Positions 11,797-24,300 of a stretch of 64,000 nucleotides of DNA are shown piece after piece; position 1 is the stretch's first letter; each line of letters starts with the position of its first letter. The position numbers were made by a program, and so were the translations under genes. Source of the stretch: Opisthocomus hoazin (lineage: Eukaryota; Chordata; Aves; Opisthocomiformes; Opisthocomidae); assembly GCF_030867145.1 (NCBI RefSeq), contig NC_134414.1, positions 23,120,810 through 23,184,809 of the forward strand. The letters run 5' to 3'. Below the pieces are notes generated by a model that had not been told where the DNA came from, made no database searches, and was given only the letters and a program-made list of their open reading frames with translations.

Positions 11797-14700
11797 AGGA
11801 GATTCTCAAAAGCGGAAAGCAACGGCTTCTTTTCTGGGAAGTTAGCCACAACACAAGCTCCAAACCTGATGTGCCAACATCCAGCGTGTCATTGGTTCTG
11901 TCTTTACATCTCTCATCATTACATCTCTCAGTCTTTGCATCATCCATTCTTGCATCCCTCAGTGTCTCTTTGTATTCTAGTATCTTAACATTGGCCTGTA
12001 GTTGCAGCACACCAATGTCATTATCTGTGCAGCATCTACTGCCAGTTTATTCTGGAAGAAATCATCTCCAGTCCCCTCTGTGTGGCACAGCATAAAAGGA
12101 AACATGGTATTTTAGCACCCAAATTAATTTTCTAACAAGATACTAAAAGTATTTCACCTCGCTCTTTGTGTTAACCATTTTCCCTCAAGTTTTGTGTCAA
12201 AGCTGAAAGTTACTGACTATGGGCAACAGCAATTTGATGATGCTGAAGTCCTCTTCTTCAACAGATCAGAAGCACCATCTTCCATCCTCACTAGTCCAGA
12301 GTGGGATCCAAGAGCTGGGATCTCAAGTCCCAGCATAACGGAGGAGAAAGAGTGAAGGACCGAGTGCTGGTGCACCTTCGGTGCTTGACCTCATCACTAG
12401 CACTGTCAGCAAGTTGTCTCTTATGACAGTGGCTTTCAGTGTGTCCACATCTGCACAGGAGTGGGGAGACGAACAGCCGGGCACCGTTTCTGTTGCTGCA
12501 GGTTGGAGGGAGTCACACCCACAGCTCAGAGGATCCTCGCAGTCCCGCCAGTCCCAGTGCCATCCTGTCCAAGGTCTAGTACATGTCCAAGCCTACTCCA
12601 AAGCGCTTGCTCTCCACTTCCTGAGATCCTCCAAAAAACAGACTGCCATCTATAATTGCCTTCTGAAACCAACCATAGGTAGGTATTTTCCATTGAAAAA
12701 TTCTGGGGCAGAGTTAGTAGGATACAAAAGACAATGTAGGCAGGCAGAATCAACAAAATGGCATTATAAAAATTGATGTCTTGATTCCACAATACACTTT
12801 CAGCAGTAGCCTCCTGAGACACGACCATAAGCTCCTTTTGCCTCTCTTAGTTTTCCCAGTTTCATGAAGACATTGCACTTGGTTTTAACCACAGACATGG
12901 GGCTTCCTCAAAAACAAAATCTCACTGCTTGGTGGATCACACAAAATATAATATTTCAAAATGTGGGAAGTTTCTTATTGTTTTCCAGTGCATGAAAGAC
13001 CAGTTAACACAGCTAATCAGTAACACACTGCAGTTGCCTTCTCATGATGGACAAAATGAGCCTGGAGATGTGCAGAGTTTGCCTCTCTCAGCTGATTTCC
13101 CCATGTAACTCTGTTTACATCCCCATCAGTCATGCTTCAGTGCTTTCCATGTCACACTGACCATCCATTGCTCATGGCAGGTCTTCAAATCCTTCGTCAG
13201 TTTGGGGCTTCCCTCTGAAATTACTCTGGCTTGTATCTTAGGGACTTCTTGGCACATAATTCAGATGAAAGAAGATTTTGGTAATTGTCATGGAACTGTA
13301 TGGGACAATTTGAAATGTCCTTAGCTAGTTAGTTAAGCTATAGAAACATGGCAGGGATTTTTAGAGCTGTAGTAAGAGGTGAAGTGATATACAAGATCAG
13401 TGGTGTTATGATTAGAAAGAAATAATTTTTTCATAGGTTGTTTTCTGCAAGACTTGTATTTTGCCCATCATATACAATTTGCTGGATTTTAAATATTATT
13501 GTATATTTGTGTGTAAGCAAAAGCTTATACAATTTACCATAGTCTGTTCTTAAAAACTTGCCTCCTTTCCAGTGGCTCGAAGTACATCTGTACAACATAA
13601 AGCTTCTCATCTGCAGATGTGAAAGCACTTCTTAAAGAAGATGAAAGTTATGGCCCCCTTTTGCAGATGCAGAAAGGGAGGTTCTGGGGAGTGAAAGGAC
13701 TTGCTCAAGGTTAATGCAAAGGCATCGCTCAGAGAAGTGAGGTTTCATAGCTGTTGGATGAGGCTGAGCATAAAGAGAATGCACTAAAATACTGGGGGAT
13801 CATTTTGGAGAAGAGTCAGTATAAAAGTAAGCTACTACATTTAGTTCATAAGAAGGGCAAGTGAGTGCCAAAGCTTGCCTGCTGTATGAACCCAGTCTTG
13901 GCAGGAGGTCATTTTTAGAAAAGGTCACTCCAGCCACCTAGCCCTCCTCAGAAATGCTGGGCTGACATACGCAGACAGTCTGCAAGTCCTCGCCTTTCTG
14001 ACATGAACTCAGCAATACAGAAAAATGTTCAGTCAAGTTAATAGATCACTTCAATTTTTGATACTCAGAATGTGCTATTCTGGCTTGTGTCCTGTACTTC
14101 ACAGTTATCCTTCTAAACAGACCAGCCAAGCTTGCAGGAGTAAGGGACGTGAAGCTGATTATGCTTCCCAGGCCCACTTCACTGTGTCATTCACGCCTAT
14201 CTCTGAGTGGCACAATGATAACACAGCATTGTATACAGAAGGGAAAATAGTTACTTGGTGACTACTCTACATTTTAGCTTTAACCCTCTAGCTCTCCTCT
14301 TCAGGGTTATCCATGTTTGGCGCATATGTAAGGACAGCCAACAAACTGCAGCTTTGACACTGATAGAGAGTTTTATCTTAGTTTCTTACATATAAAAATT
14401 AGGCATCTTAGCCTGAAAAGAAGAGCTCTAAAAATTCAACTGACCACTGCTGGTCAAAAGACCAGCCAGCTAGCCAAGTGCTTGTGATGATGCACAACAA
14501 AGGGCTCTGTCTGCAACGTCAGAGGGACGTTCCTGGTGAGGAGCCCGGCTGGAACTCCCTGCAGCCAAAAGTTATCATTCCTGGCCAATAGCTGGAAACA
14601 GTTAAATGTAAGCAACTCCCTTTGCATATCACAAACCCTCATTAGTTATTTTTCTAGTATACAATATTTATAAGCCAAGCATGGATGTGTTCTGCGAGTA

Positions 14701-15190
14701 TGCCCTTTTTGGTCCAGGGAGGCTGTAAGATACCCACTGATCTGCTCCACAATCGACTGCTCTCAGAGGAAAATGAAGGAAGACCCATCATACAGTCAGC
14801 AGAAAATCTGGCCAGAGACACTGTTGCACAGAGTCTCAGTGTGACTGGGCTCCTGCTGCCGGCAGATAAGCATCCCGAAGTGAGCAGATTCCAGTGTGTG
14901 GGGACGTGTCAACACTGTTGACTGCACCAGAGTGCAGAGATGCCTAAGAGCATTAAATGAAATAACTTGGGGACAAGAACCACAACAACCCAAAGACTCA
15001 CTGCTTGATGCAACATTTCATTCAAGGAAAAAAATATTTCTGAGCCATGAAGAAGGCAAAATAGACTTTCAGCCTGCCACATCTGGGTGATTCTAGCCAA
15101 CTATCAGGAAAAAATTTTTTCTTTTTACAGGCAGAACTCACTGTTTGTCCTTGGAAGCTGTCCCAGGACCAAGCAGGTTTCTACATCTGG
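11797..15190. other. Intergenic with a possible MIR-like SINE relic
   Basis: No gene is supported. About 13645-13760 resembles a minus-oriented MIR-type SINE: 'ccccttttgcagatgcagaa', then 'gacttgctcaaggttaatgc', in the correct order for the conserved core. Other sequence is unassigned; an open frame at 12381-12776 (131 codons) has no recognisable domain. Confidence 0.35.
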
Positions 15191-15247
15191 ATCTCTTCAT
15201 GACGTGTAAACGTCATGAAGAGATTAAATATCTGTGAGATATTTAAT
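15191..15247. repeat. Two perfect hairpins back to back
   Basis: The first inverted repeat has 15-bp perfect arms (15191-15205 and 15210-15224; left arm ATCTCTTCATGACGT) around a 4-base loop. The second has 11-bp perfect arms (15223-15233 and 15237-15247; left arm ATTAAATATCT) around a 3-base loop and shares two bases with the first. I recognise no transposon or RNA family here. Function is unknown; cruciform-capable DNA, a small structured RNA or chance expansion are all possible. Confidence 0.8.
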
Positions 15248-16631
15248 AAGCATAGGCCTGCTTCATTTTTCATATTATAGAGTGCAACCCAAGCACCTCT
15301 CAGTTTGCATCTTTTAAGACTGTTATCTTTTAAGCGTGTCTCAAGAAATCACCTATGAAAATCTGCTTAAAATTAGGCTAAGGGAAGGCTCACAGTAGCG
15401 AGCTAAATCAGTATGTAGGCACATTTACATGAAGGCTAGTTTTAGAAAAAAGCTGAGTAGCACCCAGTCCTAAGTGCAACTGATCTCTCAATTTTGTAAG
15501 TAAGTAACTCATATTTAGGTGTTGATGAACAGATTTAAAAGCAGGGAATTCGAGAAGCTGGAGGAGCAGAAATCAACACAGACTTTCACCAGAACCTAGA
15601 AGTCCTCATTATCCTGAAAACTAGTAGCGATACCTCCAGAGTCCTTTCTGAAGCATAGATGTGTCCCACTGATGGACCCCAAGGTCTTGAGAAGACCACC
15701 TCTGGTGAGACACTCCTGTGATTTGGTTCACTCCACCCCAGGTGGTTAATCTGCTCCACACGCTGTCTGACAGTGCCTGGGGAGGTGCCCAGGACTGCAG
15801 AGGACATGGACTGGCTGATGCCAGGGCATGACATGGCTCAACAATGTCAGCTGCAGGAAGCCAAGCTCAAGCAGACTCCGAGCATAGGGGTAGCACCAGT
15901 AACAATATCCTACAAGATGGCACAGAAAGCTTAGAGCACCAGACCACAATACCACTCTACAGAGCTCATATATTAGAAATAATATCCACAAAGACCCTTA
16001 GCAGTCCTTGTATTGCCCACAGTGTAGGTAGGGCCCACTGTGTAGGCAGGGCCCAGCTGTAAGAATACACACAGAAATTTCCATAGAAAATGACACCCTG
16101 ATAATGCCTAAAAGTGACCAAGTGGATGGTAGCATTTAGTAATTTAAAATGTTTGGAAGTGAAGGTCATAGACTGTCTTTTGGCCATGCTGAGCTGGAAC
16201 CGATGATCATCTTCAAAATTATGTACCTGACAGGCTGGAGTTTTAGCTTGGAAATTCCTCTGGGAATGTGTGATAGCCTCAAGGAGATGATACTCAAGTT
16301 TGTAAGAAGTTCCCCCAAAACACACGGTCTATAAAGAGTGGGACAGTAGGAAAAGAGACCCATGAAACTCCTACAAAGAGTTGCAAGAGAAATGAGATGA
16401 CTCCTTGAAAGGACACTTACAAGACTGACTAGTGAGGTAAGCAGTGGATAAGGAGAAGACAAAAGAACTTTGGAAAGAAAGGAGGACAAAATTTCAAGAA
16501 GAGCATGGCTCCTGAGGGGCTGAAGTGTGAAGCACCATCTCTGAGCTTTGTCCAGGCAGAAGGCATTAAACGCAGTTTGGTGTGTGTGTGGTGAGTTAGT
16601 GGTAGGGAAGGAAGACAGAGAGGGAAGCAAA
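15248..16631. other. Intergenic; small 18-bp tandem repeat
   Basis: No gene was recognised. An 18-bp unit (cccacagtgtaggtaggg) occurs at 16016-16033 and again with two changes at 16034-16051, followed by a partial third copy. The rest is unassigned sequence up to the 5' end of the next CR1. Confidence 0.5.
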
Positions 16632-17415
16632 AAGGGCAAGTGCAGGGTCCTGCACCTGGGGAGGAACAACCTCATGCACCAGTACAGGCTTGGGGTGGAC
16701 CTGCTGGAGAGCAGCTCTGCGGAGAGGGACCTGGGTGTCCTGGTGGACGACAGGTTAACTATGAGCCAGCAGTGTGCCCTGGCTGCCAAGAAGGCCAATG
16801 GGATCCTGGGGTGCATCAAGAAGAGTGTGGCCAGCAGGACGAGGGAGGTTCTCCTTCCCCTCTACACTACCCTGGTGAGGCCTCATCTGGAGTACTGTGT
16901 CCAGTTCTGGGCTCCCCAGTTCAAGAAAGATGAAGAGCTACTGGAGAGAGTCCAGCGGAGGGCTACAAGGATGGTGAGGGGACTGGAGCATCTCCACTAC
17001 GAGGAGAGGTTGAGGGAACTGGGCTTGTTCAGCCTGAAGAAGAGAAGGCTGCGAGGGGACCTTATAAATGCCTACAAATATCTGAAGGGTGGGTGTCAGG
17101 AGGATGGGGCCAAGCTCTTTTCAGTGGTGCCCAGTGACAGGACAAGGGGTAATGGGCACAAACTGAGGCACAGGAAGTTCCGTCTGAACATGAGGAGGAA
17201 CTTCTTCTCTCTGAGGGTGACGGAGCACTGGAACAGGCTGCCCAGGGAGGTTGTGGAGTCTCCTTCTCTGGAGATATTCAAGACCCGCCTGGACAAGGTC
17301 CTGTGCAGCCTGCTGTAGGCGACCCTGCTTCAGCGGGGGGGGTTGGACTAGATGACCCACAGAGGTCCCTTCCAACCCCTACTATTCTGTGATTCTGTGA
17401 TTCTGTGATTCTGCA
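16632..17415 (+). mobile_element. CR1 LINE 3' part, young-looking (copy E)
   Basis: This is a 5'-truncated CR1 whose CR1-derived open frame runs to the stop codon at 17316-17318. It carries the region after the RT catalytic box: [57 protein letters not shown] and [18 protein letters not shown], ending CSLL. It has the 3' UTR and three to four ATTCTGTG units at about 17380-17415. By eye it is nearly identical to 5790-6567 of copy B, with scattered substitutions and no frame breaks. It lacks RT motifs A-C and the endonuclease, so it is an inert fragment. The upstream reading-frame extension to 16548 is host sequence. Confidence 0.95.
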
Positions 17416-20400
17416 AGAGTGGAAAAGAAAAAAAGGAATTACAGGCACAAATCCTGAACTACGGTGATTTAACTTCAAGATACAGGAAAGTGGGTGACAG
17501 ACTTTCAAGTGGATACCCAGTGGTTTTCCTTTTTTTATAGGCTGGAATGCACTAAAGCCTGTTGTGTGTGGGGAAAGAGTTTGAGGATAGGCAAATGGAG
17601 TAAGAAAGAACAGAGTGGGTGTGAGGAAGAACAAGAAATTGCACAAGAGAGGATAGGGGACCATTTGGGCAAATGGAGTTACTAGAATGAGAGAGCAGAA
17701 GACAAACTACATCTCTGACAGAGGTTGAGTAGGGGAAAAAGAAATGCGAGCTGGGGAATGGGGAGAGTTAGGCTGTATTCTGCAGGGACTGGTAGGACCC
17801 TTTGTGGGGGAAAAAACAAACAAACAAACAAACAAAACTCTGATGAAAGGATAGTTTGAGAAGTGAGCCAAAAGACTCCTGGAAAGGTGAGATGTTTATG
17901 TGGAAAAATGAGGACTTACAGAGAGTTGCAGAATGTTGCAGCTGGCAGTGACATTTTTAGAGATGAAACGGGTGTCCCCGAGACAGCAGAAGCAGAGAGG
18001 GAAAAGATGGGCACGTCACAAAATAGTGAGGATGATTGTCAGGCAGAAAGGACAGAAACAAGGGAATGGCTATGGTGGTTGCCACCATAAATAGAGAAGG
18101 ATGGGGATGTGGGACTAGCTCTGTGCTGCTAAGGTGAATGTAGCAGAGCAGGAGGCGAGGGAGGAATTGTAAAGGGGTGGGACTGTAGAGCATGTGTGCA
18201 CAGGAAAGGGAGGAGAAAGAAGCACAGAGCTACAGCAAGAGTCAACGAGAATAGCCCAGATAAGGTTCGCAAAGAAATCTGCCAGTGCGACATTTTCAGC
18301 TGTTCTCAGGCGACAAGAAGGCAGTGACCTCTGCCTCTGGAGGGACATCCTCAGATGAGATCTTCTAAGGGCTCCACAGCAGCCTCACCCAGAACCTCAG
18401 TCTAACCCCAGTACTGGTTGCTTCTCTTAAATGAGCCTTTTTTTTAACCTCTTAAGACATGACGCAATGTCAAATTTTAGGAAAAACAAGCCAGTCAGAG
18501 CCCCTCTGCACTGCAGCAAGCAATACTGCCATTAAAAAAGTTCTTGTGCAAATATCAGGATCAGCTGTATGGCATGCAGTCTGGTTAAATTTAGAATTGA
18601 TGAGTTTAGAGGCCAAGACTGAGAAAGAAATTCCCTTTTTCTGAACATTACATTTAATAATGAATTCTTAAGTCCTTACGTAGATCCCATATCTATATCA
18701 ACATAGCACCCACTGTCAATCCTCCAGGGACTGCCGACATATTCCCTAACTGGGGATGAGGTACTTTGTACCAACACGCTGGATTCCAGTCCCTCTGGAA
18801 GTTGGTTCCAGCCAACCTTCAATATCCTCCCTCTCTTCCTTAGCAGGGTTTTCCTCCCTAATACTCAGCATGGTGGTTCAAACATCACCTCTTTGCACTT
18901 CACCTCAGGATTTTCACAAAGGACCAATACTGTGCAGAAAGCCACTGCAGACACCAATGCCAACAAAATGCTGACCTCCAACATCCGGTTTCCAGGGCAC
19001 CTCCAGCAGTGCAGTATCAACAGAAACCAGTGCAGCACGAAGCACAGGGTTAGGGGGAGGCCATCACTCTTTGGCCACGCTGTTCATGACATGTGTTCTG
19101 ATCACTGCCACCAGATCGTACACTCTCCATAATAGAGCCTCCCTACTGCTGCTGGCGTTTACCTGAGACCCATCATGGAGATAGCCCCTGCAGGGCACTG
19201 ACCTGTCCCCAGCAAGAGAGGAAAGAAGATCCTCAGCCACAATGCTGGCAGTAGCTGGCTGCTATGGGGGATGGCATTCTATGTCTTGCTGCAGGATGCC
19301 AAGGAGTGAAGACACTAAGGGCAAAAGGATTGCGAAGGCAATGCTCTGCCATGCCAGCTGCAGTGCCTGTCCACCCCAGGATCTCTTGCTCTCCTCACAG
19401 ATTGAGGACACTGTGCTTGCCCAATGGCCCCAATGCCTAGACTGCCAATGCCAGCTCCCAGAGCCAGCACTAAGGCTACAGAGTACATAAACCCAGTCTC
19501 CAGAAGGCTCTGACCTTTCCTTAGGTGAACAACCAACCCTGACCCCTGACCAGCAATACCAGAGCTTCCCAGGATCTCTGGACAGCAAAAGATGTCCTGG
19601 CTGGATTCCTTAAGGGATTTCTACCTGACTAGAAACCACAGACACTAAGGTAAGTCCCTCAAGCTCTATAGCAGGTTGTCTCTGTCCCTGCCAATGGGGT
19701 CCTTTCCACTGAAGACAGCATTCCCAAAGTACCGACCCCCTTTAGCGAACCCCGGCCACAGCCCACTTAAGCTCCAAATGTGTGGGAGAATATTGCTGAG
19801 AGCTCCCAAGAGTCACCAGCGCTTTAATTTCTGCCTAAACTCCAGGCTGTCACGGCAGCCATGTGGGAGACAGTGTGCCAAGCCGCAGACGTGCCGGCGG
19901 CTGGATGCAGCTCAGTTCAAACATGTCAGCTCAGGGAGGCCACTAACTTCGCTGCAAGCAGGGTTGAAAATTGCAAGACAGTATTGCCTGACATTGCAAA
20001 GATGAGACTACCCCTTGGGCAAGATTGTCTCAGAGTGCTGAAAAGGACCTGAAAGTTAATTGCATTAAAAAAAGAGGGGGTGTGAGCAAATTGCCTGCAC
20101 AGCTCTGCTGAGCCACAGACACTGTGGCTGGAGTTCTAATCATAGGGAAAGCATCACAAGCAGCAGTTTTTTAAACCCTGAGAAAGGCTGAAATTCCTTT
20201 CTCTTCTATTGAAAGCTGTCCTGAGATCCCTAGTTATTTATAAACCATGTTGCTGTAGGAAACCCTATAAATATCCAAAGCGATAAGCATGCCCTTACTC
20301 TTCCTGGAGTGGCCAACTAAGAAAAAATGGAAATCACCTTTGGCCTGCTGAAACCTCTTCAGTTACCTCCCCTGTCCCCACTCCATCAAGCCCAAAGCAG

Positions 20401-20979
20401 AATTGCCAGGTCTGGACTGGACCTCACATCGTCATAGTCAGCTCTTCAGTCAGACCTGAATCTCTGTGTCTGACGAAGTGACAACTGGGTGTCTGACCAC
20501 CACACACAGTCCATAAATCCAAGAGGAGATACAGCACATTTGAGAGAAAATGCAGGAAAATAGACAATGCACAACGTAGAATATTATACTCTCCTAAGTG
20601 CAAAGATTCTTGCTAGGAACAGCCCAAATAGGTTCAAATCTGGCCCTAGCAGTGATATCAAGCATCTATAAAAACTAACTTGGTCTTGCACAGGAATAGG
20701 TGTTGCCTATTTCTTCCAGAATATACTTTGCAATGCTGTCAGTTTGCTCTCTTTGGAGTTCACTTGTGTTTGATCTCTTCTTGCTGCTGATGTTTTTTAG
20801 AGGGCTACTTCAAATCTTCCTATGAATGAGAAATCTCACTCCTGTCTCAGCAGAGAGCTAACTGCATGTCCTGGTTTTGGTTGACACTGCATACCTCTCT
20901 GAATGCTCACTGTCACGCTGCGGCTCTCCTGGGACTCATCTTCTCAAGGAAGAAAATGAGGGCACTTGCTTGATTTTAC
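17416..20979. other. Intergenic, with a short (CAAA)n microsatellite
   Basis: A CAAA repeat of about five units lies at 17813-17836. No gene is supported. A minus-strand stretch around 19300-19540 gives a Gly-rich hydrophobic peptide (see findings), but the frame is short and unsupported. The rest is unassigned. Confidence 0.5.
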
Positions 20980-21385
20980 TCGGCACCAGGAAGGCCACAT
21001 CTGGAGTACTGTGTCCAGTTTCATGGCCCTCAGTTCAAGAGGGATGTGGAGAAACTGGAGAGGGTCCAGCAATAGTCAGTCAAGATGGTCGGGGGCCTGG
21101 AGCTCCAGAGAGAGGTTGTGGGAGATGGGCTTACGTAGTCTGGTGAAGAGAAAGCTAATAGGGGATGTAATAGAAGCCTGAAACTACTTGTAAGGGAGTG
21201 ACAACCACAGTAAATCCAAACTCTTCTTGGTCATGGCAGACGATAGTGTAAAAAGGGGCAACATCCAGAGGCTGTGGCTTGGGACATTCAGAGTGGACAT
21301 TAAGAAAACTCCACAGGATAGTGCTTGTGGGATCACCTTCCAGGCTCAAATAGACACAGACCTGGCTGAGTAGATCCAGTTTTTG
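20980..21385 (+). mobile_element. Degenerate CR1 3' fragment (copy G)
   Basis: About 400 bp resembles the part of CR1 ORF2 after the RT domain and part of the 3' end. It contains 'cacatctggagtactgtgtc', 'agaaactggagagggtccag' and 'gggggcctggag', equivalent to the [15 protein letters not shown] and GLE stretches of copies B and E. It has stops and indels and no recognisable tail. It is clearly older than copies B, D and E. Confidence 0.75.
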
Positions 21386-24300
21386 GGATAGTCTCGCTTT
21401 GAGTGGAAGGTGGGATTAGAGATTAGTGAAATTATTTCTCTATATTTGGTTATCATTTTATTTCAAAGTGCACAAAAGAGTTAAGGCATACACATCCTAG
21501 AATAAAAATCATGTCTGACAGCTTTCATGTCACTTTGTAGCTAGAGGGAACATTTCTGCTGTCACTAAAATACCACGGATGTAGCCAATTGAACAAAAAT
21601 GGTACTGTCTAAACAAACGCAACACACAATGGCTAGTTCCTAGCTTCAGAGGTTCAGCAGACCAACTGTGCTCCAGACAATGCTGAGTTTGTTTAAAGTG
21701 TAATGCATTTAGTTGTGCGTGCTTATATATGAGTTATTGTAAAGTTGCTTCGGGCTAAATTCATTCCTGCTGCACCACCACTGAAATGAGTGTACTCACA
21801 GCGGAGATTAATTTGGCCCATTATGTACTGAACATGCAGATCTTTCTTTAAAAAAGAACTATTCTTTCTGCAATTGATCTTGTTCACTGCAGTCATTTAA
21901 ACACAAAGAAAGTCTTATCTGTGTTACACCAGTGTGGTGGGGTTACACCGGATTTACGTTGTTGCAACTGAGAGAATTCTTTCAGCTGGAAATAAAGACA
22001 GCTGCCCAAATTACATGCAGATCACTGCGCTTCTCCTATACACCAAAAAACTCGTAATGCACATTTCAGTGTCATGCATGACTTGCTATAGTAGCTGTAG
22101 GGAAAAGGAATTCAGAGCGATACACAAAACTTTGTTAGAAAGTTAAGTCACAGCTTTAGCTGTAACAGAGTTCAACATCTAAGCAAAGAAGTTCAAGCTT
22201 TTCCATCACACACGGATGGCAAGCAGTCCATACTCTCTCCATTTTATGGGGCAGCAATGGGGATTATTTTCCCGTCTGGATCATCTACAGAGATGACACT
22301 TCAGCATGCTGGGTATGAAAGCTTTGAACTCAAGGATAAAGGAAGAAGATTCGAAATAGCAACTAGGCGTCTAAACCACAACTATACATGGAATTTAGGT
22401 GCCTAAAGGGAAGAGCTCTGAAATCACCTCATCATCACCACCCCCCACTTTGTTTGGCTTGACGCTACCTGAGGTGCGGCTACCCTTCACATGTTGCAAG
22501 ATAATTTTAAAATAATCTAAAAAAATACTCAATTGCAGAATGACACAATGCTTCCAAAATCATTCCCTGGATGTTCTTCTAATGCAAAATGTTTTAGAGG
22601 AATTTTTTTCAGGCTTGGTTTCATGAATAATATGTGAATACATGTTGCATTCTGATTTGAAATCTCAGGATCCCTTAGGAAGTAGAAATTCTGAATGTCA
22701 GCTGACCTTAGTTGCAAATATCATTTTGCAATGATGAGCTCTTATTTCATAGACCAGGCCAACAGAAGCAGGGACTCTTCCTGAAAGCATTTTTCTAAGA
22801 CCCATAATATTTCTGTAAGAGAAAGAAGATTTTAAAAAGTAACGGGTGGCAGAACAGAGCCACGTGAGGGAAACTGATCGTCAGCCACAAGACTACAGGT
22901 CATTCCATTCCTCACCATTCGCTCCATGTTGAGGATGGTGGTGAAAATTCAACTTTTAGTCATCTTTTTACATCCAAGGCGTTTCTTTTAAAGGCAAAAC
23001 AGAATAAAGAAAAATAAAAAATGGCCATTTACTGGGTTCAGTTCTAGTCTCTAGTTCTGTAGCCATAAAATAGGAATGGAGTTTGCCTCCAGTTGCCTTT
23101 TCACAACTGATTTTGTCTTGAGCCTGTCTCCTTTCACTTCATCTAGAAACTTCAGCTCCATATGAAAGAAAACTCACTGAGTTGTGTGCAGTGTGCAAAG
23201 GCTTTTCCCAGTTCAAAATGCACTTATTCAAGAGAGCTACTATTTCTACAGGAACAGACATATTGGTACATGATTTTTTACAGGCTTGGAAAGATCTGCT
23301 TGCTATTTTAGTTGTTCTATAAACACAGGAATGGCGAACAGGGACTCTTTTTGATCCTAGTTGATAAAAACAGCGTGATGAGTGGGCAACAATCTTGCTT
23401 GTTATTTTTCAACCCTAGAGGACCAAAACTCCGTGGAATTTCTAGTGTTGTTGGGACCAATCAGATACTTTTCCTTTGAAGAAATGTTGGGTACACTGTG
23501 GCCAGAAGCTATGACTGCAGCACACTGCAGACGACTGCGCTAACTGGGACCTCCAGACGTTTGGGTTTGCATAGCGGGGAAGTGACACAAAAAGATGGAC
23601 AATGCAAGAATCGCTGAGGCACGTTTTATGGCTTTACCTCACACAGGAAGATAAGAATTTCTTCCTAGTGTTAAGTTCTGAACCTTAATTACAGCCACAC
23701 AGTTCGGATGAATCGGGAGTAGCCTGTGCCGCTGAGCTGCTCTGAAGGACTGACTTTGCCTGCTGCAAGGAGAATGGCATGGAGGTGGCCAACAGGCAGG
23801 CACTTGCAACTCCACCTACAGCCACAGATACGCTGAAAGAAGGGTCCACTCATGCATAAACAATGAAGATCAGAGCTTTTAAAAATTTGGACTCATAATT
23901 CTCATGCAGGCAACAGCAAGAGGCTGGTGCAGGCTGCATCCTTCTCCATGCTGCAAAATCCCAAATCAGTACAGTCCCTAGCACAGCCGCATTCACAGAG
24001 TAATGTAAATGTGGGCAATTTTTTGTAGACTGTGGGCCAAGAATTTTTCTCTCAAAGCATTGGGCTTTATTACTTTAATTGAGTAGAGAGTTTAAAAGAC
24101 TCCAGTATGTTAGAAAAGTCTGAAAGTCAGCCTTGTGCATTTCTGGTGCTCCAGCCAGGCTGGCTTTGCTGCAGGTTTTTCTCAGTTCTATCCAGGTCAC
24201 ACCAATGGTGACTGTCTTCTCAAGAAAATAGTTGGTGTGGTTTACAAAAAAATCTATGTTTTGTTTGAACAAACCATGTGTGAGCACTTCTGTTAGGTGT

